A DNA stretch of 64,000 nucleotides from Arenicola marina. Lineage: Eukaryota; Annelida; Polychaeta; Arenicolidae. The translations under genes were made by a program, and so were the position numbers. Positions 11,004 through 23,400 of the stretch are shown here, piece by piece. The first letter of the stretch is position 1, and every line of letters starts with the position of its first letter. The stretch lies in the NCBI GenBank assembly GCA_964019135.1, contig OZ025261.1, forward strand, positions 33,310,738-33,374,737, read 5' to 3'. A model generated the notes under the pieces. That model was not told the DNA's origin and did no database searches. It saw only the letters and a program-made list of their open reading frames with translations.

Positions 11004-11364
11004 GGTCCGTCGGGTTTATTTCTAGGACCATTGCAGCTAAGCGTTATATAGAAAAGCCACAATATGTCACAAGATTGACAGGTGATTTGATGCAGGCATC
11101 TGTTGTCGATGGCGTGTATTGTTCTCATGGTTGGTTGTTTTTCGTCGAGTTCAAGCCAATGAGCAGAGAGAATGTGAGTCTCAATATAAAAGCACATGTG
11201 TTTGTATTCCCCGTTGACGTCACTTTCCTCGCTCCCAGAATTTAAATTGGTAGGTGTGAAAACAAGTGGAAAAAGTAATCCCTTCTACTATTTGGGGTAT
11301 TACAGCTTGATAATATCAGCTTGGAAACAGAGAAGATTAATATGAGCTAAAGTTGTTGTTTAAT

Positions 11365-11410
11365 TCCCACGGAAGGCACTGGGCTTCCTCCCACTCCCGT
11401 TATTGTTCTC
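11365..11410. repeat. Single dispersed copy of the 62-bp satellite monomer
   Basis: The stretch beginning tcccacggaaggcactgggc and ending tcccgttattgttctc matches most of one monomer of the array at 13855-22284, with a few substitutions and a small deletion. It stands alone in unique DNA 2.4 kb to the left of the array. Confidence 0.8.
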
Positions 11411-12539
11411 GTATAATAAACCACGCTGTAAGCTGAACTATGTTCTCACTGTTCAAACGTTGGCGAGTTGATGTTCGCATGCGTTTGGGCAACCAGTGGG
11501 ACCGGGGGGTATATTTACTAACGCCCTCCAAGAGTCATCCTTGCGCATTCTAAGCGTCAAAAGAATTACTTTACGGCTGGTTGGCGGCAATCGGTTTATA
11601 CCCAGTGAGGTGGCGGAGAACACCAACCCCGACCCTACCTTATGCACAGACAGTTTATCCCCTAGCTGTAGGCGGTCCTCTGTCATTCGTGATTAATGTT
11701 TTAGGTAAGAAGGACGTTTTCATCCATCTAATAGCGTAATTAATAGCTGTCGGAAGACCTCATCAATCATTCCAAATTTTAGCCGGGAAGGAAATCTTGT
11801 AGTGCAAAGTACTCGAAGGGAGAATCAAAAAACGAGCTTTACTCGCAAATTGGTCGTGTCATTATAATATTATGTTTTTATGGAATTGATCGCTTTCCAT
11901 AGTTGACGGTCCATCCGCAAAAGCCTCATTTTGGAAACTCCGTAAGAATTTGACAGAAAGTGAGATACAGATGATCTTGAAATAAAACGTCACCACAGCA
12001 AAACAGCTGCCCCGCCCAGTCAGTTAATAAGGTAGGTGTTCCCTTGTTTACCTGGACTGGGTGAAAGGCACTGGGCTCCAGGGGACATTGGGAGTCACGT
12101 GATCCGTCCCCACGCGCTGTTCTCCCTCGCCCCAGACTTGGCTGTTTTTACACATCTGCCTAATTTCTACCTCGTCATTGTTATCTCTGGGGCTCGCATC
12201 CGTTTCCGGCGCACAGGATGACGTCATCACCTCCAAAGTGTTTTGCCCCACAGGCGGCGCCTGCGTCTGACTCGCCGAAGCAGCCGTTATTTTTGGGTCC
12301 TGCCGGCAGATGTGGTAAATTCATTATACGACGGTACGTCTCGGCAGACATTTGCCACAATAAGAGGGGCATCTAGTCCCCGGCGTGCACTATCTCCAAC
12401 CCCGGTCCACTCTCTTCGTTGTCGTGAGGATATCAGGCTCGGGAGAGATCCAGTTCTCGTCCTATGGTACCAATAAAAATAAAAATATATATATCACTTT
12501 GCCAAGAGCGCTTGCCATTTAAAATTAATTATATTCTGT
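11411..12539. other. No gene recognised
   Basis: Several short frames (for example 11453-11686 minus, 12036-12221 and 12243-12476 plus) lack recognisable domains or convincing splice sites. Nothing further is supported. Confidence 0.5.
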
Positions 12540-12895
12540 ATTTTTTGCATTGCTAACCTCTTCTCTATGTCAAATAAGTATACCCTGTCTTGAATTTAAA
12601 TCCTGCAAGCCTGTGGGCTATCCGGAGAGAAGCAAATTTGTTTACCGGAGCAGAAGTTGGTGGCCGGCTTTATATCCCTGCGCGCCTGTGCGTCGTTAGG
12701 TATTCTGTGTGATGTCGGCGGCGACTCGCTAGGACGTCCGCGCGATATAAATAAACCGCGCAGTTTTATATTGAAATTGTTGTTTTACAGATTAAAAGAG
12801 ATATAAAACATATGCATCATAATTTTGAGATACTCTTAGTCTTGATTATAAAATGTAAAAAATCTAAGATGGCGCATGTAAGTAGACTGCTTTAA
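12540..12895. repeat. Diverged second copy of the 8.36-8.64 kb repeat
   Basis: It shares tgtcaaataagtata, gtgggctatccggag, accggagcagaagttggtg and, at the far end, cataattttgagatact and ctaagatggcg with 8365-8630. About 90 extra bases occur in the middle (gtgatgtcggcggcgactcg region), so one copy has gained or lost an internal segment. It is an interspersed repeat family of unknown class. Confidence 0.75.
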
Positions 12896-12999
12896 CTTCC
12901 GTTCGGCTCTTTCTAATTTTATAATATAATATTGATTTTGATTATCGAAGCAAATGTATCACTGTAACATCTTTCTTTTATCGTAATGACGGCAGAACA

Positions 13000-13088
13000 G
13001 GGGTCGTTGTCACCCACAGAGGATCGGTGTCACCCTCATATGGGTCGTTGTCACCCTCAAAGGGTCGTTGTCACCCTCAGAGGGTAGC
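13000..13088. repeat. 22-bp tandem repeat, 4 copies
   Basis: The unit gggtcgttgtcaccctcaaa is repeated with small changes. It is a short minisatellite. Confidence 0.85.
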
Positions 13089-13139
13089 AGCCTGTAAGGT
13101 ACCGCGTAATGTCAGGGTGGTGGCACTGGCTGCAGTTCT

Positions 13140-13235
13140 CATGGGTTTGAGGTGGGAGGAGGCGAGGGAGGAGGAGGCGGGGGGGGGAAGAGGTGGGGGA
13201 AGGAGGCGGGGGGGAGGAGGGGCGGGTGAGGGCGG
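13140..13235. repeat. Purine-rich tract with many G runs
   Basis: It is almost pure G/A on the plus strand with at least eight runs of three or more G, so it could form G-quadruplex or triplex structures. It inflates a Gly/Arg/Glu-rich frame on plus and proline-rich frames on minus, none credible as genes. Confidence 0.7.
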
Positions 13236-13254
13236 GTACATGGTTTTCTGAATC

Positions 13255-13850
13255 CGCCACATACCGCAAAAACCACTATCTTCTGCTGCAGAGTAAATAT
13301 TTATGCGCTAACTAACCACAGTAATCGCTTGATTCGTAGAGACATAGAGGCCAAAGATGAGTTATATGGAGCTAATACAACCGGAAGTGCACTTTACCTG
13401 GCCCCAGAATGCCGGGTAGCATTCTGCGTCTAGATGGCGCTGACGCAACAATTCTTTACGCCCCCCACGTGGCTTTGTTTTCTGCTCTCAGCGTTACGTA
13501 AGAAGCTACGTTGCCTGGTGCCCTGTGGCGAGGTTTACGGTCCTGCTGGGTCCCCGCCCCCTCCTGTGGCCTCCAACCCGCCGTTAATGGGGGCAATGGC
13601 TGCCGGACGCAGCGCCAAACGGAAGGCGCTGTGGCTGATAATAACCGACCGACATAAAGTCGTCATCTCAGGCAGCCATAAAGCTGCCGCTAGGGGCGCT
13701 CATGGCCAAGCAAAGAAACGCCTTCAACTCATAGGGAGAGAGGCAAAGTGCCAGACGCAAAGGTCCTCTTCATAATTTTGTCACATTTTCACAATGGTTC
13801 TCTCAGTCGTCAGTTTTTACGCGTTATTGTTATCGCAAAATAAAGACACC
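13255..13850. other. No supported gene between the G-rich tract and the 62-bp array
   Basis: A 113-codon plus frame (13434-13775) is basic and low in recognisable features; no domain, signal peptide or splice support was found. The segment is the unique left flank of the satellite. Confidence 0.5.
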
Positions 13851-13854
13851 ACGG

Positions 13855-16800
13855 GAGGCACTGGGCTCCCTCCCTCCCATTCCCGTTAGTGTTCTCTCCC
13901 CGGACCACTCCCACGGGAGACACTGGGCTCCCTCCCTCCCATTCCCGTTATGGTTCTCTCTCCGGACCACTCCCACGGGAGGCACTGGGCTCCCTCCCTC
14001 CCATTCCCGTTATGGTTCTCTCTCCGGACCACTCCCACGGGAGGCACTGGGCTCCCTCCCTCCCATTCCCGTTATGGTTCTCTCCCCGGACCACTCCCAC
14101 GGGAGACACTGGGCTCCCTCCCTCCCATTCCCGTTATGGTTCTCTCCCCGGACCACTCCCACGGGAGACACTGGGCTCCCTCCCTCCCATTCCCGTTATT
14201 GTTCTCTCCCCGGACCACTCCCACGAGAGGCACTGGCCTCCCTCCCTCCCATTCCCGTTATGGTTCTCTCTCCGGACCACTCCCACGGGAGACACTGGGC
14301 TCTCTCCCTCCCATTCCCGTTATTGTTCTCTCTCCGGACCACTCCCACGAGAGACACTGGGCTCCCTCCCTCCCATTCCCGTTATGGTTCTCTCCCCGGA
14401 CCACTCCCACGGGAGACACTGGGCTCCCTCCCTCCCATTCCCGTTATGGTTCTCTCTCCGGACCACTCCCACGGGAGACACTGGGCTCTCTCCCTCCCAT
14501 TCCCGTTATTGTTCTCTCTCCGGACCACTCCCACGAGAGACACTGGGCTCCCTCCCTCCCATTCCCGTTATTGTTCTCTCTCCGTACCACTCCGACGGGC
14601 GGCACTGGGCTCCCTCCCTCCCATTCCCGTTATGGTTCTCTCTCCGGACCACTCCCACGGGAGGCACTGGGCTCCCTCCCTCCCATTCCCGTTATGGTTC
14701 TCTCCCCGGACCACTCCCACGGGAGACACTGGGCTCCCTCCCTCCCATTCCCGTTATGGTTCTCTCCCCGGACCACTCCCACGGGAGACACTGGGCTCCC
14801 TCCCTCCCATTCCCGTTATTGTTCTCTCCCCGGACCACTCCCACGAGAGGCACTGGCCTCCCTCCCTCCCATTCCCGTTATGGTTCTCTCTCCGGACCAC
14901 TCCCACGGGAGACACTGGGCTCTCTCCCTCCCATTCCCGTTATTGTTCTCTCTCCGGACCACTCCCACGAGAGACACTGGGCTCCCTCCCTCCCATTCCC
15001 GTTATTGTTCTCTCTCCGTACCACTCCGACGGGCGGCACTGGGCTCCCTCCCTCCCATTCCCGTTATGGTTCTCTCCCCGGACCACTCTCACGGGAGGCA
15101 CTGGGCACCCTCCCTCCCATTCCCGTTATTGTTCTCTCTCCGTACCACTCCGACGGGAGGCACTGGGCTCCCTCCCTCCCATTCCCGTTATTGTTCTCTC
15201 CCCGGACCACTCCCACGGGAGACACTGGGCTCCCTCCCTCCCATTCACGTTATTGTTCTCTCCCCGGACCACTCCCACGGGAAGCACTGGGCTCCCTCCC
15301 TCCCATTCCCGTTATTGTTCTCCCCCCGGACCACTCCCACGGGAAGCACTGGGCTCCCTCCCTCCCATTCCCGTTATTGTTCTCTCCCCGGACCACTCCC
15401 ACGGGAAGCACTGGGCTCCCTCCCATTCCCGTTATGGTTCTCTCCCCGGACCACTCCCACGGGAGACACTGGGCTCCCTCCCTCCCATTCCCGTTATGGT
15501 TCTCTCCCCGGACCACTCCCACGGGAAGCACTGGGCTCCCTCCCTCCCATTCCCGTTATTGTTCTCTCCCCGGACCACTCCCACGGGAAGCACTGGGCTC
15601 CCTCCCTCCCATTCACGTTATTGTTCTCTCCCCGGACCACTCCCACGGGAAGCACTGGGCTCCCTCCCATTCCCTTTATTGTTCTCTCCCCGGACCACTC
15701 CCACGGGAGACACTGGCCTCCCTCCCTCCCATTCCCGTTATTGTTCTCTCCCCGGACCACTCCCACGGGAAGCACTGGGCTCCCTCCCTCCCATTCCCGT
15801 TATTGTTCTCTCCCCGGACCACTCCCACGGGAAGCACTGGGCTCTCTCCCTCCCATTCCCGTTATGGTTCTCTCCCCGGACCACTCCCACGAGAAGCACT
15901 GGGCTCCCTCCCTCCCATTCCCGTTATTGTTCTCTCCCCGGACCACTCCCACGAGAGGCACTGGCCTCCCTCCCTCCCATTCACGTTATTGTTCTCTCCC
16001 CGGACCACTCCCACGGGAAGCACTGGGCTCCCTCCCATTCCCTTTATTGTTCTCTCCCCGGACCACTCCCCGGGAGACACTTGGCTCTCTCCCTCCCATT
16101 CCTGTTATGGTTCTCTCTCCGGACCACTCCCACGGGAGGCACTGGGCTCCCTCCCTCCCATTCCCGTTATTGTTCTCTCCCCGGACCACTCCCACGGGAA
16201 GCACTGGGCTCCCTCCCTCCCATTCACGTTATTGTTCTCTCCCCGGACCTTTCCCACGGGAGACACTGGGCTCCCTCCCTCCCATGCACGTTATGGTTCT
16301 CTCTCCGGACCACTCCCACGGGAGGCACTGGGCTCCCTCCCTCCCATTCCCGTTATTGTTCTCTCCCCGGACCACTCCCACGGGAGACACTGGGCTCCCT
16401 CCCTCCCATTCCCGTTATTGTTCTCTCCCCGGACCACTCCCACGGGAAGCACTGGGCTCCCTCCCTCCCATTCCCGTTATTGTTCTCCCCCCGGACCACT
16501 CCCACGGGAAGCACTGGGCTCTCTCCCTCCCATTCCCGTTATGGTTCTCTCCCCGGACCACTCCCACGAGAGGCACTGGCCTCCCTCCCTCCCATTCCCG
16601 TTATTGTTCTCTCCCCGGACCTCTCCCACGGGAAACACTGGGCTCCCTCCCTCCCATTCACGTTATTGTTCTCTCCCCGGACCACTCCCACAGGAGACAC
16701 TGGGCTCCCTCCCTCCCATTCCCGTTAGTGTTCTCTCCCCGGACCACTCCCACGGGAAGCACTGGGCTCCCTCCCTCCCATTCCCGTTATTGTTCTCTCC

Positions 16801-19800
16801 CCGGACCACTCCCACGGGCAGCACTGGGCTCCCTCCCTCCCATTCCCGTTATTGTTCTCTCCCCGGACCACTCCCACGGGAAGCACTGGGCTCCCTCCCT
16901 CCCATTCCCGTTATTGTTCTCCCCCCGGACCACTCCCACGGGAAGCACTGGGCTCCCTCCCTCCCATTCCCGTTATGGTTCTCTCCCCGGACCACTCCCA
17001 CGGGAAGCACTGGGCTCCCTCCCCTTCCATTCCCGTTATGGTTCTCTCTCCGGACCACTCCCACGGGAGACACTGGGCTCCCTCCCATTCCCGTTATGGT
17101 TCTCTCCCCGGACCACTCCCACGGGAGACACTGGGCTCCCTCCCATTCCCGTTATGGTTCTCTCCCCGGACCACTCCCACGGGAAGCACTGGGCTCTCTC
17201 CCTCCCATTCCCGTTATTGTTCTCTCCCCGGACCACTCCCACGGGAAGCACTGGGCTCCCTCCCTCCCATTCCCGTTATTGTTCTCTCCCCGGACCACTC
17301 CCACGGGAAGCACTGGGCTCCCTCCCTCCCATTCCCGTTATTGTTCTCTCCCCGGACCACTCCCACGGGCAGCACTGGGCTCCCTCCCTCCCATTCCCGT
17401 TATTGTTCTCTCCCCGGACCACTCCCACGGGCAGCACTGGGCTCCCTCCCTCCCATTCCCGTTATTGTTCTCTCCCCGGACCACTCCCACGAGAGGCACT
17501 GGCCTCCCTCCCTCCCATTCCCGTTATGGTTCTCCCTCCGGACCACTCCCACGGGAGACACTTGGCTCTCTCCCTCCCATTCCTGTTATGGTTCTCTCTC
17601 CGGACCACTCCCACGGGAGGCACTGGCCTCCCTCCCTCCCATTCCCGTTATTGTTCTCTCCCCGGACCACTCCCACGGGAAGCACTGGGCTCCCTCCCTC
17701 CCATTCCCGTTATGGTTCTCTCCCCGGACCACTCCCACGGGAGGCACTGGGCTCCTTCCCTCCCATTCACGTTATTGTTCTCTCCCCGGACCACTCCCAC
17801 GGGAAGCACTGGGCTCCCTCCCTCCCATTCCCGTTATTGTTCTCTCCCCGGACCTCTCCCACGGGAGACACTGGGCTCCCTCCCTCCCATTCACGTTATT
17901 GTTCTCTCCCCGGACCACTCCCACGGGAGACACTGGGCTCCCTCCCTCCCATTCCCGTTATTGTTCTCTCCCCGGACCACTCCCACGGGAGGCACTGGGC
18001 TCCTTCCCTCCCATTCACGTTATTGTTCTCTCCCCGGACCACTCCCACGGGAAGCACTGGGCTCCCTCCCTCCCATTCCCGTTATTGTTCTCTCCCCGGA
18101 CCTCTCCCACGGGAAACACTGGGCTCCCTCCCTCCCATTCACGTTATTGTTCTCTCCCCGGACCACTCCCACGGGAGACACTGGGCTCCCTCCCTCCCAT
18201 TCCCGTTATTGTTCTCTCCCCGGACCACTCCCACGGGAGACACTGGGCTCCCTCCCTTCCATTCCCGTTATTGTTCTCTCCCCGGACCACTCCCACGGGA
18301 GACACTGGGCTCCCTCCCTCCCATTCCCGTTATTGTTCTCTCCCCAGACCACTCCCACGGGAGACACTGGGCTCCCTCCCTCCCATTCCCGTTATTGTTC
18401 TCTCCCCGGACCACTCCCACGGGAAGCACTGGGCTCCCTCCCTCCCATTCCCGTTATTGTTCTCTCCCCGGACCACTCCCACGGGAAGCACTGGGCTCCC
18501 TCCCTCCCATTCCCGTTATTGTTCTCTCCCCGGACCACTCCCACGGGAGGCACTGGGCTCCCTCCCTCCCATTCCCGTTATGGTTCTCTCCCCGGACCAC
18601 TCCCACGGGAAGCACTGGGCTCCCTCCCTCCCATTCCCGTTATTGTTCTCTCCCCGGACCACTCCCACGGGAGACACTGGGCTCCCTCCCTCCCATTCCC
18701 GTTATGGTTCTCTCCCCGGACCACTCCCACGGGAGACACTGGGCTCCCTCCCTCCCATTCCCGTTATTGTTCTCTCCCCGGACCACTCCCACGGGAAGCA
18801 CTGGGCTCCCTCCCTCCCATTCCCGTTATTGTTCTCTCCCCGGACCACTCCCACGGGAGACACTGGGCTCCCTCCCTCCCATTCCCGTTATGGTTCTCTC
18901 CCCGGACCACTCCCACGGGAGGCACTGGGCTCCCTCCCTCCCATTCCCGTTATTGTTCTCTCCCCGGACCACTCCCACGGGAAGCACTGGGCTCCCTCCC
19001 ATTCCCGTTATGGTTCTCTCCCCGGACCACTCCCACGGGAGACACTGGGCTCCCTCCCTCCCATTCCCGTTATTGTTCTCTCCCCGGACCACTCCCACGG
19101 GAAGCACTGGGCTCCCTCCCTCCCATTCCCGTTATGGTTCTCTCCCCGGACCACTCCCACGGGAGGCACTGGGCTCCCTCCCATTCCCGTTATTGTTCTC
19201 TCCCCGGACCACTCCCACGGGAAGCACTGGGCTCCCTCCCTCCCATTCCCGTTATTGTTCTCCCGCCGGACCACTCCCACGGGAAGCACTGGGCTCCCTC
19301 CCTCCCATTCCCGTTATGGTTCTCTCCCCGGACCACTCCCACGGGAGGCACTGGGCTCCCTCCCTCCCATTCCCGTTATTGTTCTCCCCCCGGACCACTC
19401 CCACGGGAAGCACTGGGCTCCCTCCCTCCCATTCCCGTTATTGTTCTCTCCCCGGACCACTCCCACGGGAGGCACTGGGCTCCCTCCCTCCCATTCACGT
19501 TATTGTTCTCTCCCCGGACCACTCCCACGGGAAGCACTGGGCTCCCTCCCATTCCCGTTATTGTTCTCTCCCCGGACCACTCCCACGGGAAGCACTGGGC
19601 TCCCTCCCTCCCATTCCCGTTATTGTTCTCTCCCCGGACCACTCCCACGGGAAGCACTGGGCTCCCTCCCTCCCATTCCCGTTATGGTTCTCTCTCCGGA
19701 CCACTCCCACGGGAAGCACTGGGCTCCCTCCCTCCCATTCCCGTTATTGTTCTCTCCCCGGACCACTCCCACGGGAAGCACTGGGCTCCCTCCCTCCCAT

Positions 19801-22284
19801 TCCCTTTATTGTTCTCTCCCCGGACCACTCCCACGGGAGGCACTGGGCTCCCTCCCTCCCATTCCCGTTATGGTTCTCTCCCCGGACCACTTCCACGAGA
19901 GGCACTGGCCTCCCTCCCTCCCATTCCCGTTATTGTTCTCTCTCCGGACCACTCCCACGGGAAGCACTGGGCTCCCTCCCTCCCATTCCCGTTATTGTTC
20001 TCTCCCCGGACCACTCCCACGAGAGGCACTGGCCTCCCTCCCTCCCATTACCGTTATGGTTCTCTCCCCGGACCACTCCCACGGGAGACACTGGGCTCCC
20101 TCCCTCCCATTCCCGTTATTGTTCTCCCCCCGGACCACTCCCACGGGAAGCACTGGGCTCCCTCCCATTCCCGTTATTGTTCTCTCCCCGGACCACTCCC
20201 ACGGGAAGCACTGGGCTCCCTCCCTCCCATTCCCGTTATGGTTCTCTCTCCGGACCACTCCCACGGGAAGCACTGGGCTCCCTCCCTCCCATTCCCGTTA
20301 TTGTTCTCTCCCCGGACCACTCCCACGGGAGACACTGGGCTCCCTCCCTCCCATTCCCGTTAGTGTTCTCTCCCCGGACCACTCCCACGAGAGGCACTGG
20401 CCTCCCTCCCTCCCATTACCGTTATGGTTCTCTCCCCGGACCACTCCCACGGGAGACACTGGGCTCCCTCCCTCCCATTCCCGTTATTGTTCTCCCCCCG
20501 GACCACTCCCACGGGAAGCACTGGGCTCCCTCCCATTTCCGTTATTGTTCTCTCCCCGGACCACTCCCACGGGAAGCACTGGGCTCCCTCCCTCCCATTC
20601 CCGTTATGGTTCTCTCTCCGGACCACTCCCACGGGAAGCACTGGGCTCCCTCCCTCCCATTCCCGTTATTGTTCTCTCCCCGGACCACTCCCACGGGAAG
20701 CACTGGGCTCCCTCCCTCCCATTCCCGTTATTGTTCTCTCCCCGGACCACTCCCACGGGAGGCACTGGGCTCCCTCCCTCCCATTCCCGTTATGGTTCAC
20801 TCTCCGGACCACTCCCACGTGAAGCACTGGGCTCCCTCCCATTCCCGTTATTGTTCTCTCCCCGGACCACTCCCACGGGAAGCACTGGGCTCCCTCCCTC
20901 CCATTCCCGTTATTGTTCTCTCCCCGGACCACTCCCACGGGAGGCACTGGGCTCCCTCCCTCCCATTCCCGTTATGGTTCTCTCTCCGGACCACTCCCAC
21001 GGGAAGCACTGGGCTCCCTCCCTCTCATTCCCGTTATTGTTCTCTCCCCGGACCACTTCCACGGGAAGCACTGGGCTCTCTCCCTCCCATTCCTGTTATG
21101 GTTCTCTCCCCGGACCACTCCCACGAGAGACACTGGGCTCCCTCCCTCCCATTCCCGTTATGGTTCTCTCCCCGGACCACTCCCACGGGAGGCACTGGGC
21201 TCCCTCCCTCCCATTCCCGTTATGGTTCTCTCTCCGGACCACTCCCACGGGAGGCACTGGGCTCCCTCCCTCCCATTCCTGTTATTGTTCTCTCCCCGGA
21301 CCACTCCCACGGGAGACACTGGGCTCCCTCCCTCCCATTCCTGTTATGGTTCTCTCCCCGGACCACTCGCACGGTAGGCACTGGGCTCCCTCCCTCCCAT
21401 TCCTGTTATGGTTCTCTCCCCGGACCACTCCCACGGGAGGCACTGGGCTCCCTCCCTCCCATTCCCGTTATGGTTCTCTCCCCGGACCACTCCCACGGGA
21501 GACACTGGGCTCCCTCCCTCCCATTCCCGTTATGGTTCTCTCCCCGGACCACTCCCACGGGAGACACTGGGCTCCCTCCCTCCCATTCCCGTTATGGTTC
21601 TCTCCCCGGACCACTCCCACGGGAGGCACTGGGCTCCCTCCCTCCCATTCCCGTTATGGTTCTCTCCCCGGACCACTCCCACGGGAAGCACTGGGCTCTC
21701 TCCCTCCCATTCCCGTTATGGTTCTCTCCCCGGACCACTCCCACGGGAGACACTGGGCTCCCTCCCTCCTATTCCCGTTATTGTTCTCTCCCCGGACCAC
21801 TCCCACGGGAGGCACTGGGCTCCCTCCCTCCCATTCCCGTTATGGTTCTCTCCCCGGACCACTCCCACGGGAAGCACTGGGCTCTCTCCCTCCCATTCCA
21901 GTTATGGTTCTCTCCCCGGACCACTCCCACGGGAAGCACTGGGCTCCCTCCCTCCCATTCCCGTTATTGTTCTCTCCCCGGACCACTCCCACGGGAGGCA
22001 CTGGCCTCCCTCCCTCCCATTCCCGTTATGGTTCTCTCTCCGGACCACTCCCACGGGAGACACTGGGCTCTCTCCCTCCCATTCCCGTTATGGTTCTCTC
22101 CCCGGACCACTCCCACGAGAGGCACTGGCCTCCCTCCCTCCCATTTCCGTTATGGTTCTCTCTCCGGACCACTCCCACGGGAGACACTTGGCTCCCTCCC
22201 TCCCATTCCCGTTATTGTTCTCTCCCCGGACCACTCCCACGAGAGGCACTGGCCTCCCTCCCTCCCATTCACGTTATTGTTCTC
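13855..22284. repeat. Large 62-bp satellite array, about 135 monomers
   Basis: The monomer has four blocks: ctccctccctcccattcccg, ttatggttctctccccggac (with ttattg and ctctccgg variants), cactcccacgggaggcactg (aagcactg and agacactg variants), then gg. Most monomers are 62 bases; a minority are 58 because one 'ccct' is missing. Higher-order duplication is visible. A rare 'tccgtaccactccgacgggc' monomer recurs 434 bases (7 x 62) apart at 14581 and 15015. A 'cattaccgttatgg' block recurs 368 bases (five 62-mers plus one 58-mer) apart at 20047 and 20415. The array is strand-asymmetric, C-rich on plus. Because 62 is not a multiple of three and the monomer has no stop in any forward frame, open frames of thousands of codons exist in all three forward frames. 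They are by-products. Confidence 0.97.
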
Positions 22285-22552
22285 ACCCCCCCCCCCCCAC
22301 CCCTCCTTGCCTCCTTGCCGTCCTGGTTCATTTGCGCCTATTACATGCCCGGATACACGGTGTCCCACCAGAAAAATTACCACCTAAAAGCTCTGGCGAA
22401 TCTCTTCGGCGTTTTAATTTGTCACGTGACATCAGCACGCGAGAACTGAGGGATCGGCGTCTTAGTCTAAGGACGCTGCGTGCGGTCCGTGCGTCAATCA
22501 TTAAAGGAACCACATCAAAGGAGTCTGTACAAGAAGTGTTCAGCGCGTTGGC
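22285..22552. other. Right flank of the 62-bp array with a poly(C) run
   Basis: The array breaks off at a run of 13 C and continues into unique sequence. The open frames that spill over from the satellite to 22387-22571 are extensions of the artefact. Confidence 0.6.
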
Positions 22553-22655
22553 GTTGACAGCACCGCGCTGACAGCACCGCGCTGACAGCACCGCGCTGAC
22601 AGCACCGCGCTGACAGCACCTCGCTGACAGCACCGCGCTGACAGCACCGCGCTGA
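22553..22655. repeat. 14-bp tandem repeat, 7 copies
   Basis: The unit is cagcaccgcgctga, nearly perfect, with a single g-to-t change in one copy. It is a recently expanded short minisatellite. Confidence 0.95.
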
Positions 22656-22904
22656 ACGCTGAAGGATATCTTCCGCCAGAGGGCGTTTCGCTAACGCAGT
22701 GGTGTCTCAACCTCACGTCAAGCCAAGTCTCAGGTAACCATCAAGATTATTCTTGATATACTCGAAACTTTTTGTAAGTTTCTAATGGTATAAGTAATCG
22801 TAATGTGATACTTGGTGTCACGCGTAACCTTCACAGTTATCATTACCGACAGATGCAGTTACCAACTTAATGCAGTTTCATATTGCGTTTAAAAAATTAA
22901 AAAA

Positions 22905-23400
22905 TATGGTTGCAAAGCCAGCGCGGTAGAAAGCCCTATCGACCTGTGACCGCTAACACGAGCAATGCACCATTTTCAATGATAACCTCATCAAGCTGGT
23001 CCACGAGTCGTCTTTCTGGTATATCCTTACAAGACAAGCTAGGATTCATCTCAGCTTGCAACACGTTAAATCTCTTCTTGGTCCGGAAAAATTTGGATGA
23101 AATCAAGCAAAGAAGTCATAGGGTTGCCCTTACAAAACTCCGCTGTAGTAACCACCGATTGGCCTATGAGAAACAAAGACCTAAATGCGAATGATGCCAA
23201 AGAATATGTAAATATTGTAACGAAAATAGCATTGCAGCTGTAGAAGATGAACATCATGTCCTTATCATTTGCAAAACATATAGAGAAATCCGTTTAAAGT
23301 ATCTACCACGAATGTGTCAGTCACAGAGTCGTACAGTGTTCAATTTTTTTTGTAATACCTTATTCATTGCTCGATCTATACATACATGCAAGGGATACAC
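22905..23400 (+). pseudogene. CR1/L2-like LINE C-terminus relic (macrosatellite copy 1)
   Basis: The frame from 22910 ends with SHRVALTKLRCSNHRLAYEK. After a stop the same reading continues with YCNENSIAAVEDEHHVLIIC and KTYREIRLKYL. This 'LTrLR.s.HrLa.E.gR...C..C....vEDE.H.l..C..Y...R' string is the conserved C-terminal region of many non-LTR retrotransposon polyproteins. It is dead, since stops interrupt it. The same relic is repeated in copies 3, 4 and 5. Confidence 0.7.

Noticed and set aside
13434..13775. 113-codon basic protein gene
   Set aside because: Not supported by any domain, upstream context or splice site; length is within chance for GC-rich DNA.
13855..22284. CRISPR array
   Set aside because: There are no unique spacers between repeats; monomers abut directly, and the setting is eukaryotic.
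13889..22387. A 2832-codon protein gene (and overlapping 2137- and 1865-codon frames)
   Set aside because: All three forward frames are open only because a stop-free 62-bp monomer is repeated; no start context, domain or splice evidence.
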